DNA of 64,000 nucleotides from Cobetia sp. cqz5-12 (lineage in GTDB: Bacteria; Pseudomonadota; Gammaproteobacteria; Pseudomonadales; Halomonadaceae): assembly GCF_016495405.1 (NCBI RefSeq), contig NZ_CP044522.1, positions 4,139,638 to 4,203,637 of the forward strand, read 5' to 3'. Positions within the stretch are counted from its first letter, which is position 1. Each line of letters begins with the position of its first letter. Positions 38,678 through 47,257 of the stretch are shown here, one piece after another. A program made the position numbers and the translations under genes. The notes under the pieces are model-generated. The model saw nothing but the letters and a program-made list of their open reading frames with translations, was not told where the DNA came from and searched no databases.

Positions 38678-39349
38678 TCATTGGCCCACCAACCCGCGGC
38701 GCTCGAGCATCCGCAAGCCAAATGACAGGCTGAGGGTGATCACCAGATACAGCAGCGCGACCATGAAGTAGGTTTCCAGCGCATTGAAGGTCGTGGCGAT
38801 GTAGATCTGACCCTGGCGGACCAGCTCACCGACGCCGATCACCGAGAACAATGAGGTGTCCTTGATCGAGACGATGCCCTGGTTGCCGAGTGCTGGAATC
38901 ATGCGGCGCAGCGCCTGGGGCCAGATGACATAGCGGAAGGTCTGCGGGGTGGAAAGGCCGAGTGACAGCCCGGCTTCCCGCTGGCCTCGGGCGATGGACT
39001 GCACGCCACCGCGCACGATTTCCGAGATATAGGCCGCCGAGTTCAAGGCGATCGCGGCGATGCCGGCGGTCAGGGCATCGATGGGGCCGCCGATGATCTG
39101 TGGCAGGCCATAGAAGATGAAGAGCACCTGTACGAGTACCGGGGTGCCACGGAAGATCTCGATATAGGCGGTGGCGACCCAGCGCAGGATCCGGCTGGGA
39201 GACAGGCTCAGCAGTCCGAACAGGATGCCGAGCACGAAGCCGATGGCGAGGCCACCGAAGGAAATGGCGAGGGTCCAGGGAATGCCCTCGAGCAGGTAGG
39301 GCACCGAATTGAGTGCGGCCTGCCAATCAAACTGGAACTGAACGTCCAC
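38678..39349 (-). CDS. glnP: Polar amino acid (glutamine-type) ABC transporter permease GlnP-like
   Basis: The 223-residue inner-membrane permease of the His/Glu/Gln/Arg/opine family has about five helices. The EAA loop reads QREAGLSLGLSTPQTFRYVIWPQALRRMIP near residues 135-165. It also has the family segments EIFRGTPVLVQVLF and AAYISEIVRGGVQSI. The length matches GlnP (219). It pairs with the binding protein upstream and the ATPase downstream. Confidence 0.93.
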   Translation of the reverse strand: MDVQFQFDWQAALNSVPYLLEGIPWTLAISFGGLAIGFVLGILFGLLSLSPSRILRWVATAYIEIFRGTPVLVQVLFIFYGLPQIIGGPIDALTAGIAAIALNSAAYISEIVRGGVQSIARGQREAGLSLGLSTPQTFRYVIWPQALRRMIPALGNQGIVSIKDTSLFSVIGVGELVRQGQIYIATTFNALETYFMVALLYLVITLSLSFGLRMLERRGLVGQ

Positions 39350-39455
39350 GGGGGGCTCCTTGGCACGAACCTCTCACGCGCCGCTGCGTGCGCCGGAGGT
39401 TCGAAACGACCGACATTCCGGCAGGCTGTCGCTGCCGAAATGTCGTGATGATGAT

Positions 39456-39491
39456 CTGCACTACGCTCTGTACTATGTTCTGCACTACGCG
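39456..39491. repeat. 12-bp tandem repeat, three copies, between glnH and glnP
   Basis: CTGCACTACGCT, CTGTACTATGTT and CTGCACTACGCG follow each other directly. They lie in the 174-bp gap between the binding-protein and permease genes; the role is unknown. Confidence 0.8.
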
Positions 39492-39523
39492 ACGTGGGGC
39501 GTCCGAGGCGAATCGAAAGCGGT

Positions 39524-40285
39524 TTACTGGCTATCGCCGGGCATGGCGCCGAACCACTTCTGGTAGATCTCGGCATAGCTGCCGTCGGACTTCATCTCGG
39601 CCAGCGCCTTGTTGGCGGCTTCGGTCCACTCGCTGCCTTCGGTGAAGGCGATGCCGTATTGCTGGCCTTCATAGAGCGGCCCCACCGTCTTGACGCGTCC
39701 ATCGCCCTTGGTCTTGGCGAAGTAGCCGACGTTGGGGGCATCGTAGAAGACGGCATCGACGCTGCCGGACATCAGGGCCATGTACATGTCGGCGCTGCCC
39801 GGATAAGGCGTGATGGTGGAGTCACCGAGGTTGGCGGTGAGGTAGTCATAACTGGTGGAGCCGATCTTGGTGCCGATCTTCTTGCCTTCCAGGCCCTCGA
39901 TATCCTCGATGTCGCCGTTGTTGGCCGCGGTCAGAATCTGCAGACCGGAGTCATAGTAGGGATCAGTGAAGTCGACGATCTTCTCGCGCGCCTCGGTGAT
40001 GGTGATGCCGGCGATGGCGACATCGACACTACCGGTCTGCACGGCCGGGATGATGCCATTGAAGTCCATGGTCTTGAGGTCGATATCGAAGCCGGCGCGC
40101 TCGCCGATGGCATTGAGGATGTCGATATCGAAGCCGACCATCTCGCCGCTTTCCTGGTCGAGCATCTCGAAGGGCACGAAGCTCGGGTCGGTCGCCGCCT
40201 TGAGGGTGACGGCATGGGCAGCGCTGGCCATGAAGGTGGCGGCCGCGAGGCCAGAGAGGGAGGCCAGCAGGTGAGATCTGCGCAT
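39524..40285 (-). CDS. glnH: Polar amino acid (glutamine-type) ABC transporter binding protein GlnH-like
   Basis: The 253-residue periplasmic receptor has a signal peptide (MRRSHLLASLSGLAAATFMASAAHA). The mature part has AATDPSFVPFEML, the MDFNGIIPAVQTGSVDVAIAGITIT domain-1 box with the Arg-Asp site region that follows (REKIVDFTDPYYDSGL), closely like E. coli GlnH. The start is preceded by GAGGAA; an ATG 114 bp upstream is rejected. Glutamine is the likely ligand, but other polar amino acids are not excluded. Confidence 0.9.
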   Translation of the reverse strand: MRRSHLLASLSGLAAATFMASAAHAVTLKAATDPSFVPFEMLDQESGEMVGFDIDILNAIGERAGFDIDLKTMDFNGIIPAVQTGSVDVAIAGITITEAREKIVDFTDPYYDSGLQILTAANNGDIEDIEGLEGKKIGTKIGSTSYDYLTANLGDSTITPYPGSADMYMALMSGSVDAVFYDAPNVGYFAKTKGDGRVKTVGPLYEGQQYGIAFTEGSEWTEAANKALAEMKSDGSYAEIYQKWFGAMPGDSQ

Positions 40286-40414
40286 TTTACATTCCTCTTT
40301 ATATTTAGATTTTAGGATGTATAGCGTTTTTAGATTGACGAGCACACCGGACCCCGTCAAGTCTCCCGCCGCTGCCATGCGGCGAATGGAAGCTCGCAAG
40401 CCACTGAGATGACG

Positions 40415-40453
40415 AAAAAAATCGCCCCCTACCGGGTACCGGTAGGGGGCGAT
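40415..40453 (-). terminator. Rho-independent terminator of erpA
   Basis: A perfect 15-bp stem (ATCGCCCCCTACCGG and complement) with a GTA loop is followed on the minus strand by seven T. It lies about 66 bp after the erpA stop. Confidence 0.95.
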
Positions 40454-40518
40454 CAGGCGTCAGCAAGGCGTCAATGTCATGCGCGGGCCTGTCAGGCCCA
40501 CGTTCAGGCCCTCACTGA

Positions 40519-40872
40519 TCAGACCATGAAGGAAGACCCGCAGCCGCAGGTGCTGGTGGCATTGGGGTTCTGGATCATGAAGCGGGCGCCTGCCAGACCT
40601 TCCTCATAGTCGATCGTCGAGCCGACCAGATACTGATAGGACAGCGGGTCGATCACGATGGCGGCGTCGCCCAGCTCGACCACGGTGTCGTCATCGGCCA
40701 GATCAGTGGCGATATCGAAACCGTACTGGAAGCCGGAACAGCCGCCGCCAGTGACGTAGACCCTGAGACGCAGCTCCGGGTTGGCTTCTTCCGCGCGCAG
40801 CGCTGCAATCCGGGCACTGGCGCGCTCGGACAGGTACAACGGCGTCGGGATGAAGCTTTGTGCTTCGCTCAT
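40519..40872 (-). CDS. erpA: Iron-sulfur cluster insertion protein ErpA
   Basis: A 117-residue A-type carrier that delivers Fe-S clusters to apo-proteins such as IspG/IspH. The three cluster Cys residues lie in VTGGGCSGFQYGF and the C-terminal STCGCGSSFMV. The start MSEAQSFIPTPLYLSERAS and the length fit ErpA rather than IscA. It follows argC on the same strand after 146 bp, the arrangement seen in Pseudomonas. Confidence 0.95.
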   Translation of the reverse strand: MSEAQSFIPTPLYLSERASARIAALRAEEANPELRLRVYVTGGGCSGFQYGFDIATDLADDDTVVELGDAAIVIDPLSYQYLVGSTIDYEEGLAGARFMIQNPNATSTCGCGSSFMV

Positions 40873-41018
40873 GCGGGCCTCCTGGAAGGAGTCGGAGGCC
40901 GGACGCTGAAGACAGCGCCCGGCACGGTATAGAGAACGGAATGACGCCTATTATCCCTATATCCGAGCAAAAGGGTCAACTTTGTCTGACGTGCCGCCTT
41001 GCGGGCAACGTTGGCGGC

Positions 41019-42062
41019 TCAGGGCATCATCGCCGGCGCACCGATAGCCGTCATCTCATCGAGACCGAACATCAGGTTGAGGTTCTGGATGGCCTGGCCT
41101 GATGCGCCCTTGACCAGGTTGTCGATCACCGACAGCACCACCAGGGTGTCGCCGTTGCCCGGACGATGCAGGGCGATACGGCACAGGTTGGTGCCACGCA
41201 CGCTGCGCGTCTCCGGATGGCTGCCCAGTGGCATGACATCGACGGCGGGGTGGTCGGCGTAGCGCTGCTCGAACAGCGCCTGCAGATCTTCCAGCGTGCC
41301 GCTGAAGCCGCTCAGACGCGGATAGAGGGTGGAATGGATGCCGCGGATCATCGGCGTCAGGTGCGGGACGAAGGTGAGACCGACCGCGCTGCCGGCTGCC
41401 AGGTCCAGGCCCTGGGTGATTTCCGGCAGATGACGATGGCCGGAGGCGCCGTAGGCCTTCATGGACTCGCCGGCTTCACACAGCAGCGAGCCGACCTTGG
41501 CACCGCGACCCGCGCCGGAGACGGCGGACTTGCAGTCGGCGATGATATTGTCGGTCTCGATCAGGCCGGCTTCCAGCAGCGGGATCAGGCCCAGCTGCAC
41601 GGAGGTCGGGTAGCAGCCCGGCACCGCGATCAGGCGCGCTTCGCGGATGGCATCGCGATTGACTTCCGGCAGACCGTAGACGGCCTCGCCGAGCAGCTCC
41701 GGCGCGCCATGCGGCTGGCCATACCACTCGGCCCAGACGTCGGCGTCCTTGATGCGGAAGTCCGCGGACAGGTCGATGACACGCGTGCCGCGTGCCAGCA
41801 GATCGCCGGCCAGGGCGTGAGCGACACCATGGGGCGTGGCGAAGAACACGGCGTCACAGGCGGCCAGCACCTCGGCATCCGGCTCGCTGAACGCGAGGGT
41901 GTCGTAGTGGCCGCGCAGATTGGGGTACATCTCGTCGACACGCACGCCTTTCTCGCTTCGCGAGGTGATCACGGTCACTTCCACCTGCGGGTGGCTGGCC
42001 AGGAGCCTGAGGAGTTCCACTCCGGTGTAACCGGTGCCGCCGACGATACCTACCTTGATCAT
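41019..42062 (-). CDS. argC: N-acetyl-gamma-glutamyl-phosphate reductase ArgC
   Basis: The 347-residue NADPH enzyme makes N-acetylglutamate semialdehyde in arginine synthesis. The Rossmann start is MIKVGIVGGTGYTGVELLRLL, and the catalytic Cys is in VPGCYPTSVQLGL with the following His region. Length (about 340) matches family 1 ArgC. It is a single gene or argC-erpA; the upstream region is shared with the divergent ClC gene. No ARG box was recognised. Confidence 0.97.
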   Translation of the reverse strand: MIKVGIVGGTGYTGVELLRLLASHPQVEVTVITSRSEKGVRVDEMYPNLRGHYDTLAFSEPDAEVLAACDAVFFATPHGVAHALAGDLLARGTRVIDLSADFRIKDADVWAEWYGQPHGAPELLGEAVYGLPEVNRDAIREARLIAVPGCYPTSVQLGLIPLLEAGLIETDNIIADCKSAVSGAGRGAKVGSLLCEAGESMKAYGASGHRHLPEITQGLDLAAGSAVGLTFVPHLTPMIRGIHSTLYPRLSGFSGTLEDLQALFEQRYADHPAVDVMPLGSHPETRSVRGTNLCRIALHRPGNGDTLVVLSVIDNLVKGASGQAIQNLNLMFGLDEMTAIGAPAMMP

Positions 42063-42306
42063 GCTGCCTCCCCGCCTTCGGGCGGTGTCCTGTTGATGCG
42101 AGATGTAATCGTGTGTCCGATCTGCTGCTGCGACCTTTGGTGGCCTGTGCGCGAGACAGGCGTTGCGCCATGCTGTGCCGAGGTTGTCGGATTGCGCACG
42201 GTCGCGACGGTTCGCAATCGATATGATACACAGGTGTCAGGCGGGCAGTAATGCGCTGCCGACATGGATGTCCTCTGTCATTGCCAGTGCCTTCAAGGAG
42301 TCGTGA

Positions 42307-44067
42307 GTGTCACGCCTGACGCGTCCGCATCTGCCTCGTCCCAGTCTCGACAATTTTCGGCGCAAGCTGGCGGCGGTCGATGCACTCCCGCAACTGTGTC
42401 TGCTGGGGCTGGTGGCAGGACTGCTGACCGGCTCATTGATGGTCGGCTTCCGCCTGCTGTTGAGCGCCGGTGCCCTGGGCTTCATGCCCGATGACAACCC
42501 GGAGAACTTCGAGGGACTTGCCCCCTGGGTGCGCGCCTCGCTGCCGCTGCTGGCGGTGCTGGTGATCGGCATCGTGCTGGGGCGACAGCATCCCGCGCAG
42601 CGCAAGCTGGGCATCGGGCATGTCATCGAGCGTCTGACCTACCATCAGGGCAAGATGCCGCTGCGTGCCTGGCTCAATCAGGTCGTGGTCGGGGTCGTGA
42701 GCGTGCTCGGCGGCCTGTCGGCCGGGCGTGAGGGGCCGGCGATCCACCTGGGTGCCGGTGCCTCGAGCTGGATCGGCGAGCGCCTCAAGCTGCCCAACAA
42801 CAGCCTGCGCGTGCTGGTCGCCTGCGGCACCGCGGCGGGCATCTCCGCCTCCTTCAATACGCCGATCGCGGGGGTCATCTTCGCCATGGAAGTGGTGATG
42901 ATGGAGTACACCCTGATGGGCTTCATGCCGGTGATTCTGGCTTCGACCACCGGCGCGGTGGTCACGCAGATGGTCTACGGCTCGGCGCCGGCTTTCGCGG
43001 TGCCCTCCCTGCTGCTGCACTCACTGCTCGATCTGCCCTGGGTCATCGTCACCGCGCTGGTCATCGGCCTGCTGGCGGGGGGCTTCGTGCATCTGGCACG
43101 TCAGCAGGCGCGCGTGGCGCACCTGTCATGGGGGATGCGCATGGCGCTGGTCGGAGTCTCGACGGCCGTCGTGGCGTGGTGGTATCCCCAGGTACAAGGC
43201 ATCGGCTATGACAGCCTGGCCCAGTTGCTCGATGGCCAGCTGGCGCTGGATATCCTGCTGGCGCTGGTGATCGGCAAGCTGGTGCTGTCGGCGCTGTGCG
43301 TGGCCTGTGGCGTGCCGATCGGCATCATCGGTCCGGTGGTGGTGGCGGGCGCCGCGGCCGGGGCGTTGATGGGCATGCTGGGCGGATGGCTGTTGCCGGA
43401 CCAGGCCTCGGATATCGCGCTTTACGCCCTGCTCGGCATGGCAGCGATGATGGGGGCGGTACTTCAGGCGCCACTGGCCGCCCTGATGGCACTGCTCGAA
43501 TTGACGCATTCGCCGAATATCATCCTGCCCGGCATGCTGGCGGTGGTGGTGGCAGGCCTGACCTGTCGCCAGCTGTGTCACTGCCAGGGTTTCTTCATCT
43601 CGACGCTGACCGCGCAGGGACTGCATCCGCTCCAGCAGCCATTGATGCAGGCGCTGTCGCGGGTGGCGGTGCCGGCGGTAATGGAGCGCTCGCTGGTCAG
43701 CGTTCCGCGACGGGTTACGCGTGAACGCGCTCGCGCCCTGCTCGACAGCAAGCCGGTATGGCTGGTGGTCACGCGCTCGACGCCGGAAAAGCCGATGGTC
43801 GCGCTGCCGGCGGCGGATCTGGTGCGTGTGCTGATGGATGAGCACTGGCGGGAGCAGGAGGAGCTCGATCTGCTTGAGATCCCCGCTCAGCGTCTGGATC
43901 TCGCGCCCATCCACCTGCAGGCTACCTTGTCCGAGGCCTATGAGCGGCTGCTGCCCAGTGATGTCGATGCCCTCTATGTCGAGCACACTACCGCACCGAT
44001 GATTCGCAAGATTTCAGGTATCATCACGCGGGATGCAATAGAAAGCTACTATCGCTATACGCCCTGA
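42307..44067 (+). CDS. ClC-family anion transporter with altered filter motifs and CBS domain
   Basis: A 586-residue protein with a ClC core (residues about 25-430) and a C-terminal CBS-like region. The gating motif GREGPAIHLG is intact. The usual GSGIP filter motif is replaced by GIGHV, the GIFAP motif by GIIGP, and the internal proton-gate Glu position reads IFAMEVV. The Tyr of helix R is Pro here (THSPNIILP). GTG start with AAGGAG at 6 bp. It may carry chloride or another anion; whether it is a channel or exchanger cannot be told. Confidence 0.9.
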   Translation: MSRLTRPHLPRPSLDNFRRKLAAVDALPQLCLLGLVAGLLTGSLMVGFRLLLSAGALGFMPDDNPENFEGLAPWVRASLPLLAVLVIGIVLGRQHPAQRKLGIGHVIERLTYHQGKMPLRAWLNQVVVGVVSVLGGLSAGREGPAIHLGAGASSWIGERLKLPNNSLRVLVACGTAAGISASFNTPIAGVIFAMEVVMMEYTLMGFMPVILASTTGAVVTQMVYGSAPAFAVPSLLLHSLLDLPWVIVTALVIGLLAGGFVHLARQQARVAHLSWGMRMALVGVSTAVVAWWYPQVQGIGYDSLAQLLDGQLALDILLALVIGKLVLSALCVACGVPIGIIGPVVVAGAAAGALMGMLGGWLLPDQASDIALYALLGMAAMMGAVLQAPLAALMALLELTHSPNIILPGMLAVVVAGLTCRQLCHCQGFFISTLTAQGLHPLQQPLMQALSRVAVPAVMERSLVSVPRRVTRERARALLDSKPVWLVVTRSTPEKPMVALPAADLVRVLMDEHWREQEELDLLEIPAQRLDLAPIHLQATLSEAYERLLPSDVDALYVEHTTAPMIRKISGIITRDAIESYYRYTP

Positions 44068-44236
44068 AGTGTAGCGTGGCACCTGTCTCTTCGGCGTGAA
44101 TGCGCTCTGCGCGTGCCTGGCCGCGACCGCATACCGCATGGGCCTTGGCGGTATCACATGCCATCGTGGCGATCCGATTGCTTCATTCGCGCGTCCACTT
44201 TCTGACCTTCCCGACCCTGACTGACGGAGCTCCCTC

Positions 44237-44668
44237 ATGTATCTGTGGATCAAGGCTTTTCATCTGATTGCCGTAGTGTGCTGGTTTGCTGCCCTCTTCT
44301 ATCTGCCACGGCTGTACGTCTATCACGCCCAGGCGCGTGATGCCGGCGATGCCAAGGCCATCGAGTACTTCAAGACCATGGAGCGCAAGCTCTATCGCGG
44401 CATCATGATGCCGTCGATGATCGCGACCCTGGTGCTGGGCATCTGGCTGCTGGCGCTGGTGCCGAGCTTCATGAGCATGGGCTGGATGCACCTCAAGCTG
44501 ACCATGGTCGTGCTGCTGGTCGGCTATCACCATGCCTGTGGCCTGTATCTGAAGCAGTTCGCCGCCGATACCTGCAAGAGAACCTCGCGCTACTTCCGCT
44601 TCTTCAATGAAGTGCCGGTGCTGATGCTGGTGGTGATCGTCATCTGCGTCATCGTCAAACCGTTCTGA
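44237..44668 (+). CDS. hemJ: Protoporphyrinogen oxidase HemJ
   Basis: The 143-residue membrane protein with about four helices belongs to the CopD/HemJ family that oxidises protoporphyrinogen IX in many proteobacteria. The first helix has WIKAFHLIAVVCWFAALFYLPRL with the conserved His, Trp and Arg. The centre has MDS-like charged loop and HLKLTMVVLLVGYHH. It is 14 bp before thiD and close to hemL, so heme genes cluster here. ATG with GGAG is chosen. Confidence 0.9.
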   Translation: MYLWIKAFHLIAVVCWFAALFYLPRLYVYHAQARDAGDAKAIEYFKTMERKLYRGIMMPSMIATLVLGIWLLALVPSFMSMGWMHLKLTMVVLLVGYHHACGLYLKQFAADTCKRTSRYFRFFNEVPVLMLVVIVICVIVKPF

Positions 44669-44682
44669 GGGATGGCTCAGCC

Positions 44683-45555
44683 ATGACCGAGTGCTCAGCG
44701 CAATTGCCTTACGTGCTGGTATTGGCGGGGCATGACCCCAGTGGTGGTGCGGGTCTGATCGCTGACAGCGAGGCGATCCGTGCCGGTGGCGGCTGGGCGC
44801 TGACGGTGCCGACGGCGCTGACGGTGCAGAACTCCTGCAATGTGCAGGCGGTGATCCCGCAATCGGGCGAGTCGATGCTCGCCATGGCCCGCTCTCTGTG
44901 TGAGGACTTCCGTCCGGGCGCGCTCAAGATCGGTCTTCTCGCCAGTGAAGCGGCGCTCACGGCGTGCGTGACGCTGATCGAGGAACTCCAGCAGCGCTGG
45001 CCGGGGCTACCGGTGGTATGGGACCCGGTGCTCAAGGCGGGCGGCGGGCTGGAGCTTTCCACCGACTCGCTGATCTATCAGGCGCGTGAGAGCTTGCTGC
45101 CGCATGTGGATGTGATCACGCCCAACCGCGCGGAGCTTGCGCGGCTGGCGGCCTGCCCTACGGGGGCGGGCGACGGCCAACTCGCCGAGCATCTGCTGGC
45201 GGCCGGCGCCGGGGCCGTGCTGGTCACCGGTACCGATCCTGTCGAGCGCGATGCTGACCCTCTGAAGCGTGATGCTCACTCGCTGGCTGAATCGCTGGCT
45301 GAGTCGTCGGTGATCCATCGCCTGTATCGCCGTAATCAAGCCACGCTCGCACTGGACTGCCCGCGACTGACGGGCAGCTTTCATGGCAGCGGCTGCACGC
45401 TGGCCTCGCACCTGGCGGTGCGTCTGGCCCGCGGCATGACGTTGCCAACGGCATGGCAGGCTGCCCAGCAGGCCACCTGGCAGAGTCTCGTCGATGGTCA
45501 GCAACGTGGGCGGAAAGGCGCGCTGCCTGAGGCCCAGTTTCTGCCCTGGCGTTAA
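44683..45555 (+). CDS. thiD: Hydroxymethylpyrimidine/phosphomethylpyrimidine kinase ThiD
   Basis: The 290-residue ribokinase-fold enzyme phosphorylates HMP and HMP-P for thiamine synthesis. The N-terminal VLVLAGHDPSGGAGLIADSEAI is the family box, the central PVVWDPVLKAGGG and DVITPNRAEL follow, and the catalytic GSFHGSGCTLASHLAVRLARG (Cys instead of Asp is family-typical) is near residue 235. An insertion of about 20 polar residues lies before it. It follows hemJ by 14 bp. Confidence 0.94.
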   Translation: MTECSAQLPYVLVLAGHDPSGGAGLIADSEAIRAGGGWALTVPTALTVQNSCNVQAVIPQSGESMLAMARSLCEDFRPGALKIGLLASEAALTACVTLIEELQQRWPGLPVVWDPVLKAGGGLELSTDSLIYQARESLLPHVDVITPNRAELARLAACPTGAGDGQLAEHLLAAGAGAVLVTGTDPVERDADPLKRDAHSLAESLAESSVIHRLYRRNQATLALDCPRLTGSFHGSGCTLASHLAVRLARGMTLPTAWQAAQQATWQSLVDGQQRGRKGALPEAQFLPWR

Positions 45556-45651
45556 CGCTATTGCTCCTTTCGATGCCGGTACCCCTTGCGCTCGCGCGGC
45601 TGCAACTCACCCATGAGTCGCGTTAAGCTGTCGCCATCGACGGCATTCGGG

Positions 45652-45731
45652 TTATCCACATCCCCCTTGCCGCCCCGAGGCTATCGGACCGTTTCATCGG
45701 CTGTGGACAAGCTGCATTCACGTTATCCACA
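45652..45731. other. Cluster of three DnaA boxes upstream of hemL
   Basis: Two perfect DnaA boxes, TTATCCACA at 45652-45660 and 45723-45731, and one single-mismatch box in the opposite orientation (TGTGGACAA at 45702-45710) lie in the thiD-hemL gap, about 8.5 kb from the putative oriC. The density is far above chance in this high-GC sequence. It may titrate or reactivate DnaA, or place hemL under DnaA control. Confidence 0.7.
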
Positions 45732-45807
45732 GGGCCTTTATGTCTGATCACCTTTTCCGCCATTTTCGCGGCCCATGTGCCGCTCGCCGCTTATCAAGAG
45801 GTATGTC

Positions 45808-47100
45808 ATGACCACGTCCGCTGCCCAGTTCGAACGCGCCAGCCGTCATATTCCCGGTGGCGTCAATTCGCCGGTCCGCGCCTTCAAGGGGCTGCATCGT
45901 CCGCCGGTGTTCATCGACCATGCCAAGGGCGCGTATCTGTTCGATGTGGAGAATACGCGCTATATCGATTACGTCGGTTCCTGGGGGCCGATGATCACCG
46001 GTCACGCCGACGAAGATGTGCTCAGCGCCGTGCGCGAGCGTCTCGAGAGTGGCCTGTCCTTCGGTGCGCCCACCGAGATCGAGTCCGAGATGGCCGAGCT
46101 GATCTGCGAGATGCTGCCGAGTCTCGACATGGTGCGCATGACCAACTCCGGCACCGAAGCCACCATGTCGGCGATCCGCCTGGCGCGGGGTTTCACCGGT
46201 CGCGACAAGATCGTCAAGTTCGAGGGCAACTATCACGGTCACTCCGACTCGCTGCTGGTCAAGGCCGGCTCCGGCGCGTTGACCCATGGTGAGCCGAGCT
46301 CCCCGGGCGTGCCCGCCTCGCTGGCCGAGCACACCATCACGCTGGACTATAACGACGCCGAGGGCGTGCGCCGTTGCTTCGCCGAGCTGGGGGACGAGAT
46401 CGCCTGCATCATCGTCGAGCCGGTCGCCGGCAACATGAACTGCATCCCGCCGGTGCCGGGCTTCCTCGAAAGCCTGCGCGAAGTGTGCGATGCCCACGGC
46501 AGCGTGCTGATCCTCGATGAGGTGATGACGGGCTTCCGCGTTGCCTTGGGCGGTGCTCAGGCGCATTACGGCATCACGCCTGACCTGACCTGCCTGGGCA
46601 AGATCGTCGGCGGTGGCATGCCGGTGGGTGCTTTCGGCGGCAAGCGCGAGATCATGCACCACCTCTCGCCGCTGGGGCCGGTCTACCAGGCGGGGACGCT
46701 GGCAGGCAATCCACTGGCGATGGCCGCTGGCGTCGCGCTGCTGCGCAAGCTCAAGGCGCCCGGCTTCCATGCCGAGCTTTCCCGCAAGGTCGAGATGCTG
46801 TGTGATGGCCTGGAAAGCCGTGCCAAGGCGGCAGGCATCCGTCTGATCACCCAGCATGCCGGTGGCATGTTCGGTGTCTTCTTCACCGATGATGCAGAGG
46901 TCAGCAATTTCGCCTCCGCCACGCGCTGCCGTCAGCAGGATTTCGTGACCTTCTTCAACGCGATGCTCGCCGAAGGCGTCTATCTGGCGCCGTCCGCCTA
47001 TGAAGCCGGCTTCATGTCCGCGGCGCATACCGATGCTGATATCCAGGCCACGCTGGATGCGGCTGAGCGGGTCTTCGCGCAGATGTCCGCATCGAACTGA
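45808..47100 (+). CDS. hemL: Glutamate-1-semialdehyde 2,1-aminomutase HemL
   Basis: The 430-residue PLP enzyme makes 5-aminolevulinate for tetrapyrrole synthesis. It starts MTTSAAQFERASRHIPGGVNSPVR, the common family N-terminus, preceded by AGAGGT. The substrate Ser-Gly box is MTNSGTEATMSAIRLARGFTGR, and the PLP Lys is in CLGKIVGGGMPVGAFGGK. Length matches the E. coli protein (426). A DnaA-box cluster lies in its upstream region. Confidence 0.98.
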   Translation: MTTSAAQFERASRHIPGGVNSPVRAFKGLHRPPVFIDHAKGAYLFDVENTRYIDYVGSWGPMITGHADEDVLSAVRERLESGLSFGAPTEIESEMAELICEMLPSLDMVRMTNSGTEATMSAIRLARGFTGRDKIVKFEGNYHGHSDSLLVKAGSGALTHGEPSSPGVPASLAEHTITLDYNDAEGVRRCFAELGDEIACIIVEPVAGNMNCIPPVPGFLESLREVCDAHGSVLILDEVMTGFRVALGGAQAHYGITPDLTCLGKIVGGGMPVGAFGGKREIMHHLSPLGPVYQAGTLAGNPLAMAAGVALLRKLKAPGFHAELSRKVEMLCDGLESRAKAAGIRLITQHAGGMFGVFFTDDAEVSNFASATRCRQQDFVTFFNAMLAEGVYLAPSAYEAGFMSAAHTDADIQATLDAAERVFAQMSASN

Positions 47101-47257
47101 GTGCGACACGAGACAGTCCCTGAGTCCGCGGGTTGGCCAACGTAGACAGGAACCCGCTCGGCAGGCTGCCGGGCGGGCTGCCATCCGGTACACTTGTCGC
47201 CAACGATAGCGATTGCGCTAATGACCTTATAGCCAGCTTGCCTTAGCGGAGACGACC

